Notes: generated by a model from the sequence alone, not told the origin. Positions 1 through 6,468 are shown, numbered from the stretch's first letter. The stretch: 29,378 bases of DNA from JBDHZK01 sp039811865 (GCA_039811865.1 JBDHZK010000014.1:1-29378), one strand, 5' to 3'. A program made the numbers and translations.

Positions 1-28
1 GCGGCGAGACGATGAAAGGATGTCCTGA
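1..28 (+). CDS. Possible 3' end of an upstream gene (partial)
   Basis: An open frame enters from the left edge and stops at a TGA (26-28) whose last base is the first base of the antiporter ATG, a TGATG junction typical of coupled genes. Only eight sense codons are visible, ending in Asp-Asp-Glu-Arg-Met-Ser. No family can be assigned, and the frame could be open by chance. Confidence 0.3.
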
Positions 29-1422
29 TGCAGATCCCGTGGTGGGGCGTCGTCCCGTTCGTCGCACTGCTGGCGTGCATCGCCACGCTCCCGCTGTTCG
101 AACGGACCGGCCACTTGTGGGAGCGGCGCGGGTTTCAACTGGCGGTGGCGCTGTCGCTGGGCGGCCCGGTCGCCGTCTGGATGTGGGCCGTCGGGGAGCA
201 CGCCGCCGTGATTCACGCGCTCGTGGAATACGTCCAGTTCGTCACGCTGCTGGGCTCGCTGTATGTCGTCAGCGGGGGGATCGCGCTGGTTGGCGACTTA
301 CGCGCGACGCCCCGCAACAACACCCTCTTCTTGGCTTTCGGGGCGCTGATCGCCTCATTCGTGGGGACGACCGGGGCCGCGATGCTGTTGATCCGGCCGC
401 TGCTGAACACCAACTCCGAACGGGCCTACAAAGTGCACACGGTCGTGTTCGCGATCTTCACCGTCGCGAACTGTGGTGGCCTCCTGACGCCCCTGGGCGA
501 CCCGCCCCTGTTCCTGGGGATGCTGCGAGGCGTCCCGTTCAACTGGACGTTCACGTTGTTTTGGCAGTGGCTCTTCGTAAACGGTCTGCTGCTCGGCCTC
601 TACTACGCCCTGGATCGACTCGCCTACAGCCGCGAGGCTCCCGCGGCCATCGAATGGGACGCCGAGGCAGTCACCCCACTGCGCGTGCGAGGGACGCTCA
701 ACTTCGTCCTGCTGGCGGCGGTGGTCGCCGCCGTCGCGTTCGCCCCTTCGCTCGATCTGCACGCGATCGAGGAGGGGCACGCGGACTGGACGGCGTTCGT
801 CCCCTGGCGTGAACTGGGGATGCTGGCCGCCGCGGCGGCGTCCTATTTCGGGACGTCACGGACCGTCCGATTCGTGACCAACAAGTTCGACTGGGCCGCG
901 ATGCAGGAGGTTGCCGCGTTGTTCGTGGGCATCTTCTTGGCGATGATTCCGGCCCTGAAGGTGCTCGCCGAGGCGGCCCCGAAGCTGCCGCTGAACGAGC
1001 TGACCTTCTTCGTCTTCACCGGCGGACTCTCCGCCCTACTGGACAACGCGCCCACCTATGCGACGTTCTTCGAGATGGCCGCCACGCTTCCCGGCGATCC
1101 CCGGATCGCGGGCGTCCCGGCCTCATATCTGACCTCGATCAGCCTCGGGGCGGTGTTCTGCGGCGCCACGACCTACATCGGCAACGGCCCGAACTTCATG
1201 GTCAAGTCGATCGCCGAGAGCGCCCGGGTCGCGATGCCGTCCTTCGGCGGCTACCTGCTGTGGTCGGGTCGCTATCTGGTGCCGGTGCTGGCTGCGATGG
1301 CCTGTCTGTTCATCGCCGACGGCTGGGTCGCGAAGGGTCTGGGCGTACTGATCATCCTCGGCTACGCCGGCTTGGCGGTCAGCTTGGTGCGACGCAGCCG
1401 CCAGGGGGTGCCGGCCGGATGA
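28..1422 (+). CDS. Sodium:proton antiporter-like membrane protein (ArsB/NhaD, CitMHS-type superfamily)
   Basis: This is a 464-residue integral membrane protein with about a dozen hydrophobic segments. The central block has a Gly-Thr-Thr-Gly-Ala-Ala motif (about residues 112-117), then a Leu-Leu-Thr-Pro-Leu-Gly-Asp-Pro-Pro-Leu-Phe-Leu-Gly motif (about 151-163). A related Asp-Asn-Ala-Pro-Thr-Tyr segment (about 340-345) forms the second half of the pseudo-repeat. These are characteristic of ion-transporter-superfamily proteins usually annotated as sodium:proton antiporters. The expected role is Na+/H+ exchange across the cytoplasmic membrane; the real substrate could be another anion or cation. 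The ATG follows an AAAGGA Shine-Dalgarno at 15-20. Its stop overlaps the start of the next gene (ATGA), so the two are probably cotranscribed. Confidence 0.8.
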   Translation: MQIPWWGVVPFVALLACIATLPLFERTGHLWERRGFQLAVALSLGGPVAVWMWAVGEHAAVIHALVEYVQFVTLLGSLYVVSGGIALVGDLRATPRNNTLFLAFGALIASFVGTTGAAMLLIRPLLNTNSERAYKVHTVVFAIFTVANCGGLLTPLGDPPLFLGMLRGVPFNWTFTLFWQWLFVNGLLLGLYYALDRLAYSREAPAAIEWDAEAVTPLRVRGTLNFVLLAAVVAAVAFAPSLDLHAIEEGHADWTAFVPWRELGMLAAAAASYFGTSRTVRFVTNKFDWAAMQEVAALFVGIFLAMIPALKVLAEAAPKLPLNELTFFVFTGGLSALLDNAPTYATFFEMAATLPGDPRIAGVPASYLTSISLGAVFCGATTYIGNGPNFMVKSIAESARVAMPSFGGYLLWSGRYLVPVLAAMACLFIADGWVAKGLGVLIILGYAGLAVSLVRRSRQGVPAG

Positions 1423-2045
1423 GCGATAAGCCATCGGCGGGCGAGCCAACCTCGGCCCCCGGCTGGGACGCGATCGACGCGGCATGCTCGGCCCTCTACG
1501 GCGCTCAGCAGCCGACGCACGTGGGGTACTGGCCCCCGCGGCTGCTGAGCGCCAACCTTCAGGGTTGCTCGGCGTACGCGGCTCTGGATCACTGGCACTA
1601 CGTGACCTATGGGCTCAGCGAGCTCTACATCCCAGAACGCAACGACGATTCGGAGTACTCGGGCTGGGGTTTCGAGTTGACGATGCGGGTCGTCCGCGAG
1701 CCGGCCGAGCCGAGTCCGCCGGCTTGGCCGTTCACCATCCTCAACGAGGTGGCGAACTACGTGAACACGAGAAGTGTGATTCTGGCGCCAGGACGGCGAA
1801 TCAACTTCCGCGTCGCCGTCACCGGGCATCCACGAGTGGGGGACGCCCCGCCGACTCAACTGACCGCGTTCGCGATCGCGCTCGATCCGCAGTTGGGTCG
1901 GATCGAAACCCCCAGTGGACGCGTCGAGTTCCTTCAATTGGTAGGGATCACGGGTGCAGAGTTGGACGAGATGGGGTCGACTTCCACCCGGGCCGTCCTG
2001 GCTCGACGTCAGGCCGGCGATCCCCTGATGGTCCTGCGACCCTGA
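1419..2045 (+). CDS. Suppressor of fused (SUFU) domain protein
   Basis: This is a 208-residue soluble protein, the usual size for a stand-alone bacterial SUFU domain. It starts with Gly-Trp-Asp-Ala-Ile-Asp-Ala, then an Asp-His-Trp-His-Tyr-Val-Thr-Tyr-Gly-Leu-Ser-Glu-Leu-Tyr block and Gly-Trp-Gly-Phe-Glu-Leu-Thr. Near the C-terminus is Gly-Arg-Val-Glu-Phe-Leu-Gln-Leu-Val-Gly-Ile-Thr. This order is diagnostic of the family. The biochemical role of bacterial SUFU proteins is mostly unknown; some are predicted immunity proteins of polymorphic toxin systems. No toxin is visible here. ATG at 1419 gives a 4-nt ATGA overlap with the antiporter stop; longer in-frame starts would run deep inside that gene and are not credible. 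Confidence 0.85.
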   Translation: MSDKPSAGEPTSAPGWDAIDAACSALYGAQQPTHVGYWPPRLLSANLQGCSAYAALDHWHYVTYGLSELYIPERNDDSEYSGWGFELTMRVVREPAEPSPPAWPFTILNEVANYVNTRSVILAPGRRINFRVAVTGHPRVGDAPPTQLTAFAIALDPQLGRIETPSGRVEFLQLVGITGAELDEMGSTSTRAVLARRQAGDPLMVLRP

Positions 2046-2058
2046 GGGGAGAACGCGC

Positions 2059-3003
2059 TCAGCGAGCGATCACCTGCTGAGCGGCGGTGACGGGGTCGTC
2101 GGTGGACAAGATCGTGCCCGTACGCTCGGTCAGTTCCTTAGTCGCCCCGGGACCGGCAAGGACCACCAGGTTGCGACTGGCCAGGTCGGCGATCGCCTTG
2201 GCCTGCCGCTCGAACGGCTCGGCACTGACCGCCGCCAACACGAATAGGTCCGCCGGCGGGACGAACCCCGCGTCGATGCCTTGAATCGGAGTGTCCGCAC
2301 CCAGGAACACGACCCGCCAGCCGCCGTGGTTCAAGATGATCCCGAACACCACGACCGGCAGGTCGTGGAACTCTCCCGGCGGGCAGAGGAGGACCGCGCG
2401 AGGTCCGGAGCCACTGGCCCAGCCCCGGGCCAGACCGGTCAACCGCCCACGCAGGACATTGCGAGCGAAGTGGTGCTGCGCCGCGGTGATCTGACCGGCC
2501 TCCCAACGGGCCTCGAGTTCGTTGAGGAAGGGGAGGACCACCTCGCCCATGACGTTGTCCAAGGCGAAGTCGGCCAAGAGGCGGTCCAGCACTTGGTGGG
2601 CGCCGCGGTCCTCGAACTCCTCAAGCGTCTGGCGAAGTTGCGACCGGGCGCGGACCCAAACACTGGGGGTGGGGACATCGGCCGGCGCTTGCGAGCTGGT
2701 CAGGACGCTCGTCGGTAGTTGTCCACCTGCAGGCGCCTCAAGGCCGGGCGCTCCGGAGCCGTTGGGGTCGGCGATGGCGATTCGGGCGGCCTGCGAACTC
2801 GGCAGGCCCAAGTCGATCAACTCCACCATCCGGCGGACGCGACGCTCGTCCTCGGGGCCATACAACCTGAAGCCGCCTTCGGAGCGTTTTGGTTGCAGCA
2901 GGCCGTAGCGCGATTCCCAAGCGCGCAGAGTGTGGTCACTGACGCCGATGCGACGACTGAACTCGCCGATCCGCAGCAGCGCTGCGTCGTTCGGGCTCGT
3001 CAT
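2059..3003 (-). CDS. MerR-family regulator with C-terminal cobalamin-binding domain (CarH/LitR-like)
   Basis: The protein has 314 residues in three parts. A MerR winged helix spans about residues 10-76 (Thr-Leu-Arg-Ala-Trp-Glu-Ser-Arg-Tyr-Gly). A Pro/Gly/Ser-rich linker follows (about 80-115), then a four-helix cobalamin cap (about 116-195) and a Rossmann B12-binding fold (about 202-314). The Rossmann motif is E211-F-H213-D-L-P, so the axial His is kept but the usual final Gly is Pro. In the cap, the CarH signature Trp-x9-Glu-His reads W167-x9-H177-H178. Relatives are B12-dependent, often light-sensitive repressors of carotenoid or stress genes. The gene appears leaderless, with TAGGGT six bases before the ATG. 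A divergent promoter with 11-bp repeats lies 70-110 bp upstream and is the natural candidate target. Confidence 0.85.
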   Translation of the reverse strand: MTSPNDAALLRIGEFSRRIGVSDHTLRAWESRYGLLQPKRSEGGFRLYGPEDERRVRRMVELIDLGLPSSQAARIAIADPNGSGAPGLEAPAGGQLPTSVLTSSQAPADVPTPSVWVRARSQLRQTLEEFEDRGAHQVLDRLLADFALDNVMGEVVLPFLNELEARWEAGQITAAQHHFARNVLRGRLTGLARGWASGSGPRAVLLCPPGEFHDLPVVVFGIILNHGGWRVVFLGADTPIQGIDAGFVPPADLFVLAAVSAEPFERQAKAIADLASRNLVVLAGPGATKELTERTGTILSTDDPVTAAQQVIAR

Positions 3004-3009
3004 GGCCGG

Positions 3010-3015
3010 ACCCTA
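3010..3015 (-). promoter_or_regulatory. -10 box of leaderless merR promoter
   Basis: On the minus strand TAGGGT is followed by exactly six bases and then the ATG at 3003, so transcription probably begins at the start codon. No clear -35 hexamer is seen at 17 bp spacing. Confidence 0.5.
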
Positions 3016-3070
3016 TCAGTCGGGTGACGCCACCTTTGACAAACTCTCGACATTAGTTGGGCTGGATGTC

Positions 3071-3114
3071 TTATACGACGTGTTGACAGTTGGTCTAAGT
3101 CGTGTCTAGGATTA
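3071..3114 (+). promoter_or_regulatory. Four 11-bp-phased operator-like units over a promoter
   Basis: Cut into 11-mers from 3071, the stretch begins TTATACGA, GTTGACAG, GTCTAAGT and GTCTAGGA. Against the CarH operator consensus as I remember it (nTnTACAn at 11-bp spacing), they match 4, 4, 3 and 3 of the five fixed positions. The last two units share GTCTA(A/G)G exactly 11 bp apart. The array covers both the -35 and -10 of the plus-strand promoter and lies beside the cobalamin-binding MerR gene, which fits an operator for that protein. The site is inferred; the matches are imperfect. Confidence 0.4.
3083..3112 (+). promoter_or_regulatory. Plus-strand promoter divergent from merR
   Basis: A perfect TTGACA (3083-3088) is followed after 18 bp by TAGGAT (3107-3112). 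This is the best-looking two-box promoter I noticed in the window. The predicted start is near 3118-3120. No convincing protein gene lies downstream on this strand before 6466, so the product is probably a non-coding RNA. Confidence 0.55.
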
Positions 3115-3118
3115 CTGC

Positions 3119-3257
3119 CATCACCCCGGGAGGCGGAATCCCAGCCGTCAAGGCCCCCGGGTGGCCCCCGGCAGCGGTGGGGCTCATCCCCCCGAGAGCC
3201 CCACCGCAAGTGCTCCGGCAACGACGCCGAAGCGCTGCGGGGCACGTCATGACGGCC
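3119..3257 (+). ncRNA. Candidate structured small RNA
   Basis: The stretch downstream of the promoter at 3083-3112 is rich in self-complementarity. It contains a short CCGGG/CCCGG hairpin (3157-3161 with 3167-3171), the 12-bp hairpin at 3174-3207, and a CGGC/GCCG stem flanked by GTGC and GCAC around 3212-3245. The hairpin loop has six cytosines, which recalls the actinobacterial 6C RNA (two hairpins with C-rich loops). I find only one clear six-C loop, so the match is partial. The 3' end is a guess: no U-tract terminator is visible. Confidence 0.35.
3174..3207 (+). repeat. 12-bp perfect hairpin with six-cytosine loop
   Basis: GCGGTGGGGCTC (3174-3185) is perfectly complementary to GAGCCCCACCGC (3196-3207) across a 10-nt loop, ATCCCCCCGA. 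There is no T-run on either side, so it is not a standard intrinsic terminator. It is the strongest element of the candidate RNA. Confidence 0.75.
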
Positions 3258-3297
3258 AGCCTGGAACACCGGAAACCAGACTGGAACACCGGTAGTC
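3258..3297. repeat. 20-bp tandem direct repeat, two copies
   Basis: The core CTGGAACACCGG occurs at 3261-3272 and again at 3281-3292, each preceded by AGC or AGA, with an exact period of 20 bp (nearly two helical turns). It could be a paired protein-binding site or the 3' part of the candidate RNA. Two copies are too few for a CRISPR or satellite array. Confidence 0.6.
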
Positions 3298-3393
3298 CGG
3301 ACCCGGCCGCTTTGACCCGATCCCTTTGTTGTTTCGGACGACAGTCCAGCCAGGTGCCGGTCGCGGGTCCGGCGGTCATGTCCGGATCGGGTC
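3297..3393. repeat. Two interleaved inverted repeats
   Basis: CCGGACCCG (3297-3305) pairs with CGGGTCCGG (3364-3372), and GACCCGATCC (3314-3323) pairs with GGATCGGGTC (3384-3393). The arms occur in the order A, B, A', B', so both can form together only as a pseudoknot; otherwise they are alternatives. The region lies just after the ABC ATPase stop codon (minus strand) and may act in 3'-end formation or RNA stability of that operon. No U-tract is present. Confidence 0.5.
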
Positions 3394-3396
3394 GGA

Positions 3397-4188
3397 TCAG
3401 CGCAGGAGGGTGCGATCGCTCAGGGAGGCGCCCTTGATCTTTTCGAACTGAGCCAACAGGTCCGCCACGCTCGCCTGCTGCTTCGCAGCACCAGCCAGTT
3501 CGAAGATGATTCGACCCTCGTGCATCATGATCAGCCGGTTGCCGACCTTCAGCGCCTGGTCCATGTTGTGCGTCACCATCAGGGCGGTCAGGCGGTGCCG
3601 CTCGACCGCCTCCGCGGTCAGGCGGGTGATCACCGCGGCCCGCTGCGGATCCAAGGCCGCCGTGTGCTCGTCCAGCAGCAGGATGCGCGGTTCGCTGAAG
3701 GTGGCCATGACCAGTGACAGGGCTTGCCGTTGTCCGCCCGACAGCAGCCCCACCTTCATCTTCAGCCGGTTCTCCAAGCCGAGTTCGAGGTTTACCAGTT
3801 CCTCGCGAAAGCGTGCTCGCTTGGCATTGGTCACCCCACGGGCCAACAGTCGCCGCTTGCCCCTGGCCAGCGCGAGCGCGAGGTTCTCCTCGATCGTCAG
3901 GTGGGGGGCCGTCCCGGCCATCGGGTCCTGAAACACGCGGGCCAGGTAGGCCGCCAGCGCGTAATCGGGCAGTTTGGTTACGTCCGTGCCGTCGACGACG
4001 ACCGTCCCGGAGTCGGGCCGGAACTTGCCCGCGACGATGTTGAGCAGCGTCGACTTGCCGGCGCCGTTGGAGCCGATCACGGTGACGAAGTCGCCCTCTT
4101 CGACGACCAGGCTCACGTCGTTCAGCGCGACCCGCTCGTTCACCGTATGGGGGAAGAACGTCTTCGAGATGTGGGACAGCCTGAGCAT
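3397..4188 (-). CDS. ABC transporter ATP-binding protein (TrpZ-like)
   Basis: This is a 263-residue ATPase with every core motif: Walker A Gly-Ser-Asn-Gly-Ala-Gly-Lys-Ser (residues 39-46), Q-loop Phe-Gln-Asp-Pro, signature Leu-Ser-Gly-Gly-Gln-Arg-Gln, Walker B Ile-Leu-Leu-Leu-Asp-Glu and H-loop Val-Thr-His-Asn. It would energise the permease and lipoprotein encoded just upstream. The open frame extends to 4377, but ATG 4188 is chosen because an AGGAG Shine-Dalgarno precedes it and the permease stop lies only 4 nt upstream. The extra N-terminal codons overlap the permease and lack family similarity. It is the last gene of a three-gene operon. Confidence 0.9.
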   Translation of the reverse strand: MLRLSHISKTFFPHTVNERVALNDVSLVVEEGDFVTVIGSNGAGKSTLLNIVAGKFRPDSGTVVVDGTDVTKLPDYALAAYLARVFQDPMAGTAPHLTIEENLALALARGKRRLLARGVTNAKRARFREELVNLELGLENRLKMKVGLLSGGQRQALSLVMATFSEPRILLLDEHTAALDPQRAAVITRLTAEAVERHRLTALMVTHNMDQALKVGNRLIMMHEGRIIFELAGAAKQQASVADLLAQFEKIKGASLSDRTLLR

Positions 4189-4192
4189 CTGC

Positions 4193-5242
4193 CTACTCCT
4201 TGCTCTGGCTTGGGCGGCTCGCCCCGTCGGCCAGCTCAGGGATTGAGGGTTCGTCCCTTGGGCTGGTCGAAAGCGCGTCCGGCACGTCGACGGGCTCGGG
4301 CGGCGAGCCGGCGGCGGGCTGGCCCGGCGGGTGGAAATCGTGGGGATAGACGGCTGGTCCGGACAGCACGCGCTCACGGCGCGCCGCCCGGAAGCGCCTC
4401 AGCACCCCCCATTTGGGCAGCAGCAGCGCGATGATCACCAGCACCGCCGAGATCAGCTTCATGTCGTTGGGGTTGAGGCCGACGGTCAGTGCGAGCTGGA
4501 TCACCAGGCGATACAGCACCGACCCGACGATCACCGCCAACGTCGACACCATGATCGTCCGGCTGCCGAACAAGGCCTGGCCGATGATCACCGAGGCCAG
4601 CCCGGCGACGATCAGGCCGATCCCCATGCCGATGTCGGCGTAGCCCTGGTACTGGGCCATCAGGCCCCCGCAGATGGCCACCAGCCCGTTGGACAAGGAC
4701 AGCCCCAAGACCTTCTGGAAGTCGGTGTTCACGCCGAAGGAGCGGATCATGTCCGCGTTGTCGCCCGTGGCCTGCATGGCCAGGCCCAGGTCGGTGGCCA
4801 AGAACCAGTCCAGCAAGAACTTCACGCCCAAGACGGCGACGGCGAAGATCGCCACGGAGACCCACGTACCGAACAGCCTGGCGTCGCGCATGCCCGAGAG
4901 CAGGGTGTCGACGCGCAACAGGGGCAGGTTCGCCTTGCCCATGATCCGCAGGTTGATCGAGTAGAGCGCGATCTGGCACAGGATGCCGGCCAGCAGCGGA
5001 TTGATCCCGCCCCACGTGTGCAACAGCCCGGTGACCAGGCCGGCCAGCATGCCTACGATGCCGCCGAGCAGCAGTGCCAGCAGCGGCGGCGCTCCGGCGA
5101 CGATCCCGGCCGCGGTGACCGCGGCGCCGGAGGTGAAGCTGCCATCGACCGTCAGGTCGGGGAAGTCGAGGATCCGGAACGTCAGGTAGACGCCCAGCGC
5201 CACTAGCCCGTAGATGAGCCCGAGGTCGATGGCAGCGATCAC
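4193..5242 (-). CDS. ABC transporter permease (TrpY-like)
   Basis: This is a 349-residue membrane protein with about eight or nine hydrophobic segments. The start Ile-Ala-Ala-Ile-Asp-Leu-Gly-Leu-Ile-Tyr-Gly-Leu-Val-Ala-Leu-Gly-Val-Tyr and the segment Phe-Pro-Asp-Leu-Thr-Val-Asp-Gly-Ser-Phe are typical of permeases paired with ABC_sub_bind lipoproteins, a branch related to branched-chain amino acid permeases. Partners in Firmicutes import tryptophan or tyrosine. The last 55 or so residues are hydrophilic and Pro/Ser/Glu-rich, a cytoplasmic tail I do not recognise. It starts at GTG 5242, eight bases after the lipoprotein stop, and ends four bases before the ATPase. Confidence 0.85.
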   Translation of the reverse strand: MIAAIDLGLIYGLVALGVYLTFRILDFPDLTVDGSFTSGAAVTAAGIVAGAPPLLALLLGGIVGMLAGLVTGLLHTWGGINPLLAGILCQIALYSINLRIMGKANLPLLRVDTLLSGMRDARLFGTWVSVAIFAVAVLGVKFLLDWFLATDLGLAMQATGDNADMIRSFGVNTDFQKVLGLSLSNGLVAICGGLMAQYQGYADIGMGIGLIVAGLASVIIGQALFGSRTIMVSTLAVIVGSVLYRLVIQLALTVGLNPNDMKLISAVLVIIALLLPKWGVLRRFRAARRERVLSGPAVYPHDFHPPGQPAAGSPPEPVDVPDALSTSPRDEPSIPELADGASRPSQSKE

Positions 5243-5250
5243 GTCAGTAC

Positions 5251-6246
5251 CTACTTGCCGACGTCGGTGGCCTTGGCGGCCAGGTCGGCTGGGATGGTGA
5301 CGCCCATGCGGGCGGCCGCCTTGGAGTTGATCAGCAACTGCAGGTCCTTCTGCGTCTCGACCGGCATGGTTGCGGGCTTGGCGCTGCCGTTGAGGATCTT
5401 CACCGCCATCTGCCCGGTCTGGTAGCCCAGCTTGTTGTAGTCCAGACCGTAGGTGATCACGGCACCGGCCTTCACCGTGTCGCCGTCACCGGCCACGATC
5501 GGGATCTTCTTCTGCTCGGCCACCTGGACGACCGAGGCGATCGCCGAGACGACGTTGTTGTCGGTCGGGACGTAGATCGCGTCCACATCGAGCGACTGGG
5601 CGGCCTGGGACACCTCGCCAGCCGTGCTGACCGTCTTCTCGACCAGCGTCAGACCCTCCTTGGCCGCGGCCTCCTTGGCCAGCTTCACCTGCACCTCGGA
5701 GTTGACCTCACCGGAGCTGTAGATCACGCCGACGGACTTTGCGTCCGGCTTGATCTTCTTGACCAACGCGATCTGCTCGGCGACGGGGTTCAGGTCGGAC
5801 GTCCCCGTCACGTTGGCACCCGGAGCCTCGGCCGAGGTGACCAGCTTGGCGGCGACCGGGTCGGTGACGGCGGTGAACAGGATGGGCGTGGTGGTCACGA
5901 CCTGCGCGGTGGCCTGCGCCGTCGGCGTGGCGATGGCCAAGATCAGGTCGAGGCCGGCGTCCTTGAACTTGTTCGCGATGGACGTGGCGGTGGCCGCGTC
6001 ACCTTGGGCGTTCTGCTCGTCATAGGTGGCCTGGATACCGGCGTCCGCCAGGGCCTTCTTGAACCCCTCGCGCGCGGCGTCCAGCGCCGGATGGGTGACG
6101 ATCTGGGTGATCCCGATCTTGACGGCCTTCGCAGGTGCGCTGCCGCTGGCACTGGGCGAACTCGCAGGCGTGCCGGAGCATCCGGCGAGGGCGAGGATGC
6201 CCACCGCGAGCGTGGCGACGAGGGCACGTAGACCCTTTGGATTCAT
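5251..6246 (-). CDS. ABC transporter substrate-binding lipoprotein (TrpX/ABC_sub_bind family)
   Basis: The 331-residue precursor has a short basic N-terminus, a hydrophobic stretch and a lipobox Leu-Ala-Gly-Cys with the lipidated Cys at position 23, then a Ser/Ala/Pro linker. The mature part begins Val-Lys-Ile-Gly-Ile-Thr-Gln-Ile-Val-Thr-His-Pro-Ala-Leu-Asp and contains Ala-Ile-Tyr-Val-Pro-Thr-Asp-Asn-Asn-Val and Tyr-Gly-Leu-Asp-Tyr, hallmarks of the TrpX/CD0873-type family. It captures a small substrate outside the membrane for the downstream permease and ATPase. Tryptophan or tyrosine is plausible by family, but the ligand cannot be read from sequence. First gene of the operon; ATG at 6246 with a purine-rich GGAAGGAAG region upstream. 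Confidence 0.88.
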   Translation of the reverse strand: MNPKGLRALVATLAVGILALAGCSGTPASSPSASGSAPAKAVKIGITQIVTHPALDAAREGFKKALADAGIQATYDEQNAQGDAATATSIANKFKDAGLDLILAIATPTAQATAQVVTTTPILFTAVTDPVAAKLVTSAEAPGANVTGTSDLNPVAEQIALVKKIKPDAKSVGVIYSSGEVNSEVQVKLAKEAAAKEGLTLVEKTVSTAGEVSQAAQSLDVDAIYVPTDNNVVSAIASVVQVAEQKKIPIVAGDGDTVKAGAVITYGLDYNKLGYQTGQMAVKILNGSAKPATMPVETQKDLQLLINSKAAARMGVTIPADLAAKATDVGK

Positions 6247-6295
6247 GGGTGGTTTTCTTCCTTCCCCGACAAGTCCCGCCGACTCCGACGTCAGC

Positions 6296-6317
6296 GGTCA
6301 AATGTGTGGTCAACCTA
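6296..6317 (-). promoter_or_regulatory. Candidate control region of the TrpXYZ-like operon
   Basis: On the minus strand a -10-like TAGGTT (6317-6312) overlaps the first of two direct TTGACC repeats (6313-6308 and 6301-6296), 12 bp apart. The repeats could be regulator half-sites spanning the start of transcription, or a coincidental pair of -35-like hexamers. No convincing -35 partner for TAGGTT is seen. Confidence 0.25.
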
Positions 6318-6390
6318 TCTTTTGGCGTCGTGGCCCACCTGGGGTCTCATCCGGTTCGGCCCCTGTTTCGTCACCGCTGTGCTCGCCCCG

Positions 6391-6404
6391 CGCGAGTGCT
6401 CGCG
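6391..6404. repeat. 14-bp palindrome upstream of the ATP-grasp operon
   Basis: CGCGAG-TG-CTCGCG is a perfect 6-2-6 inverted repeat, centred about 68 bp before the GTG at 6466. A second short palindrome, GTTGC-CT-GCAAC, lies at 6420-6431. Either could be an operator between the divergent lipoprotein and ATP-grasp operons; in such GC-rich DNA chance is also possible. Confidence 0.3.
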
Positions 6405-6452
6405 ATTCGGACCTGTGTAGTTGCCTGCAACACCCCCGAAACACATCGTCGC

Positions 6453-6468
6453 TAGCGTGCCGCGGGTG
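6453..6468 (+). promoter_or_regulatory. Leaderless start signal of the ATP-grasp operon
   Basis: TAGCGT (6453-6458) is followed by seven bases and then GTG (6466), which has no Shine-Dalgarno. The arrangement matches the leaderless pattern of other first genes in this window. Confidence 0.4.

Noticed and set aside
2056..2068. Possible terminator (CGCTC-AGC-GAGCG) between the convergent SUFU and merR genes.
   Set aside because: The stem is only 5 bp, overlaps the merR stop codon, and has no T-run on either strand.
3258..3297. Possible CRISPR-like repeat.
   Set aside because: Only two 12-bp cores 8 bp apart, without spacers of normal size and without cas genes nearby.
3102..3437. A 111-codon plus-strand open frame beginning with GTG downstream of the strong promoter.
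   Set aside because: Its start lies upstream of and across the -10 box, it has no Shine-Dalgarno, its composition is Pro/Arg-rich noise, and it reads through the hairpin and repeats. A non-coding RNA fits better.
4189..4377. N-terminal extension of the ABC ATPase frame.
   Set aside because: It overlaps the permease and lacks ATPase similarity. ATG 4188 has an AGGAG Shine-Dalgarno and begins where family members begin.
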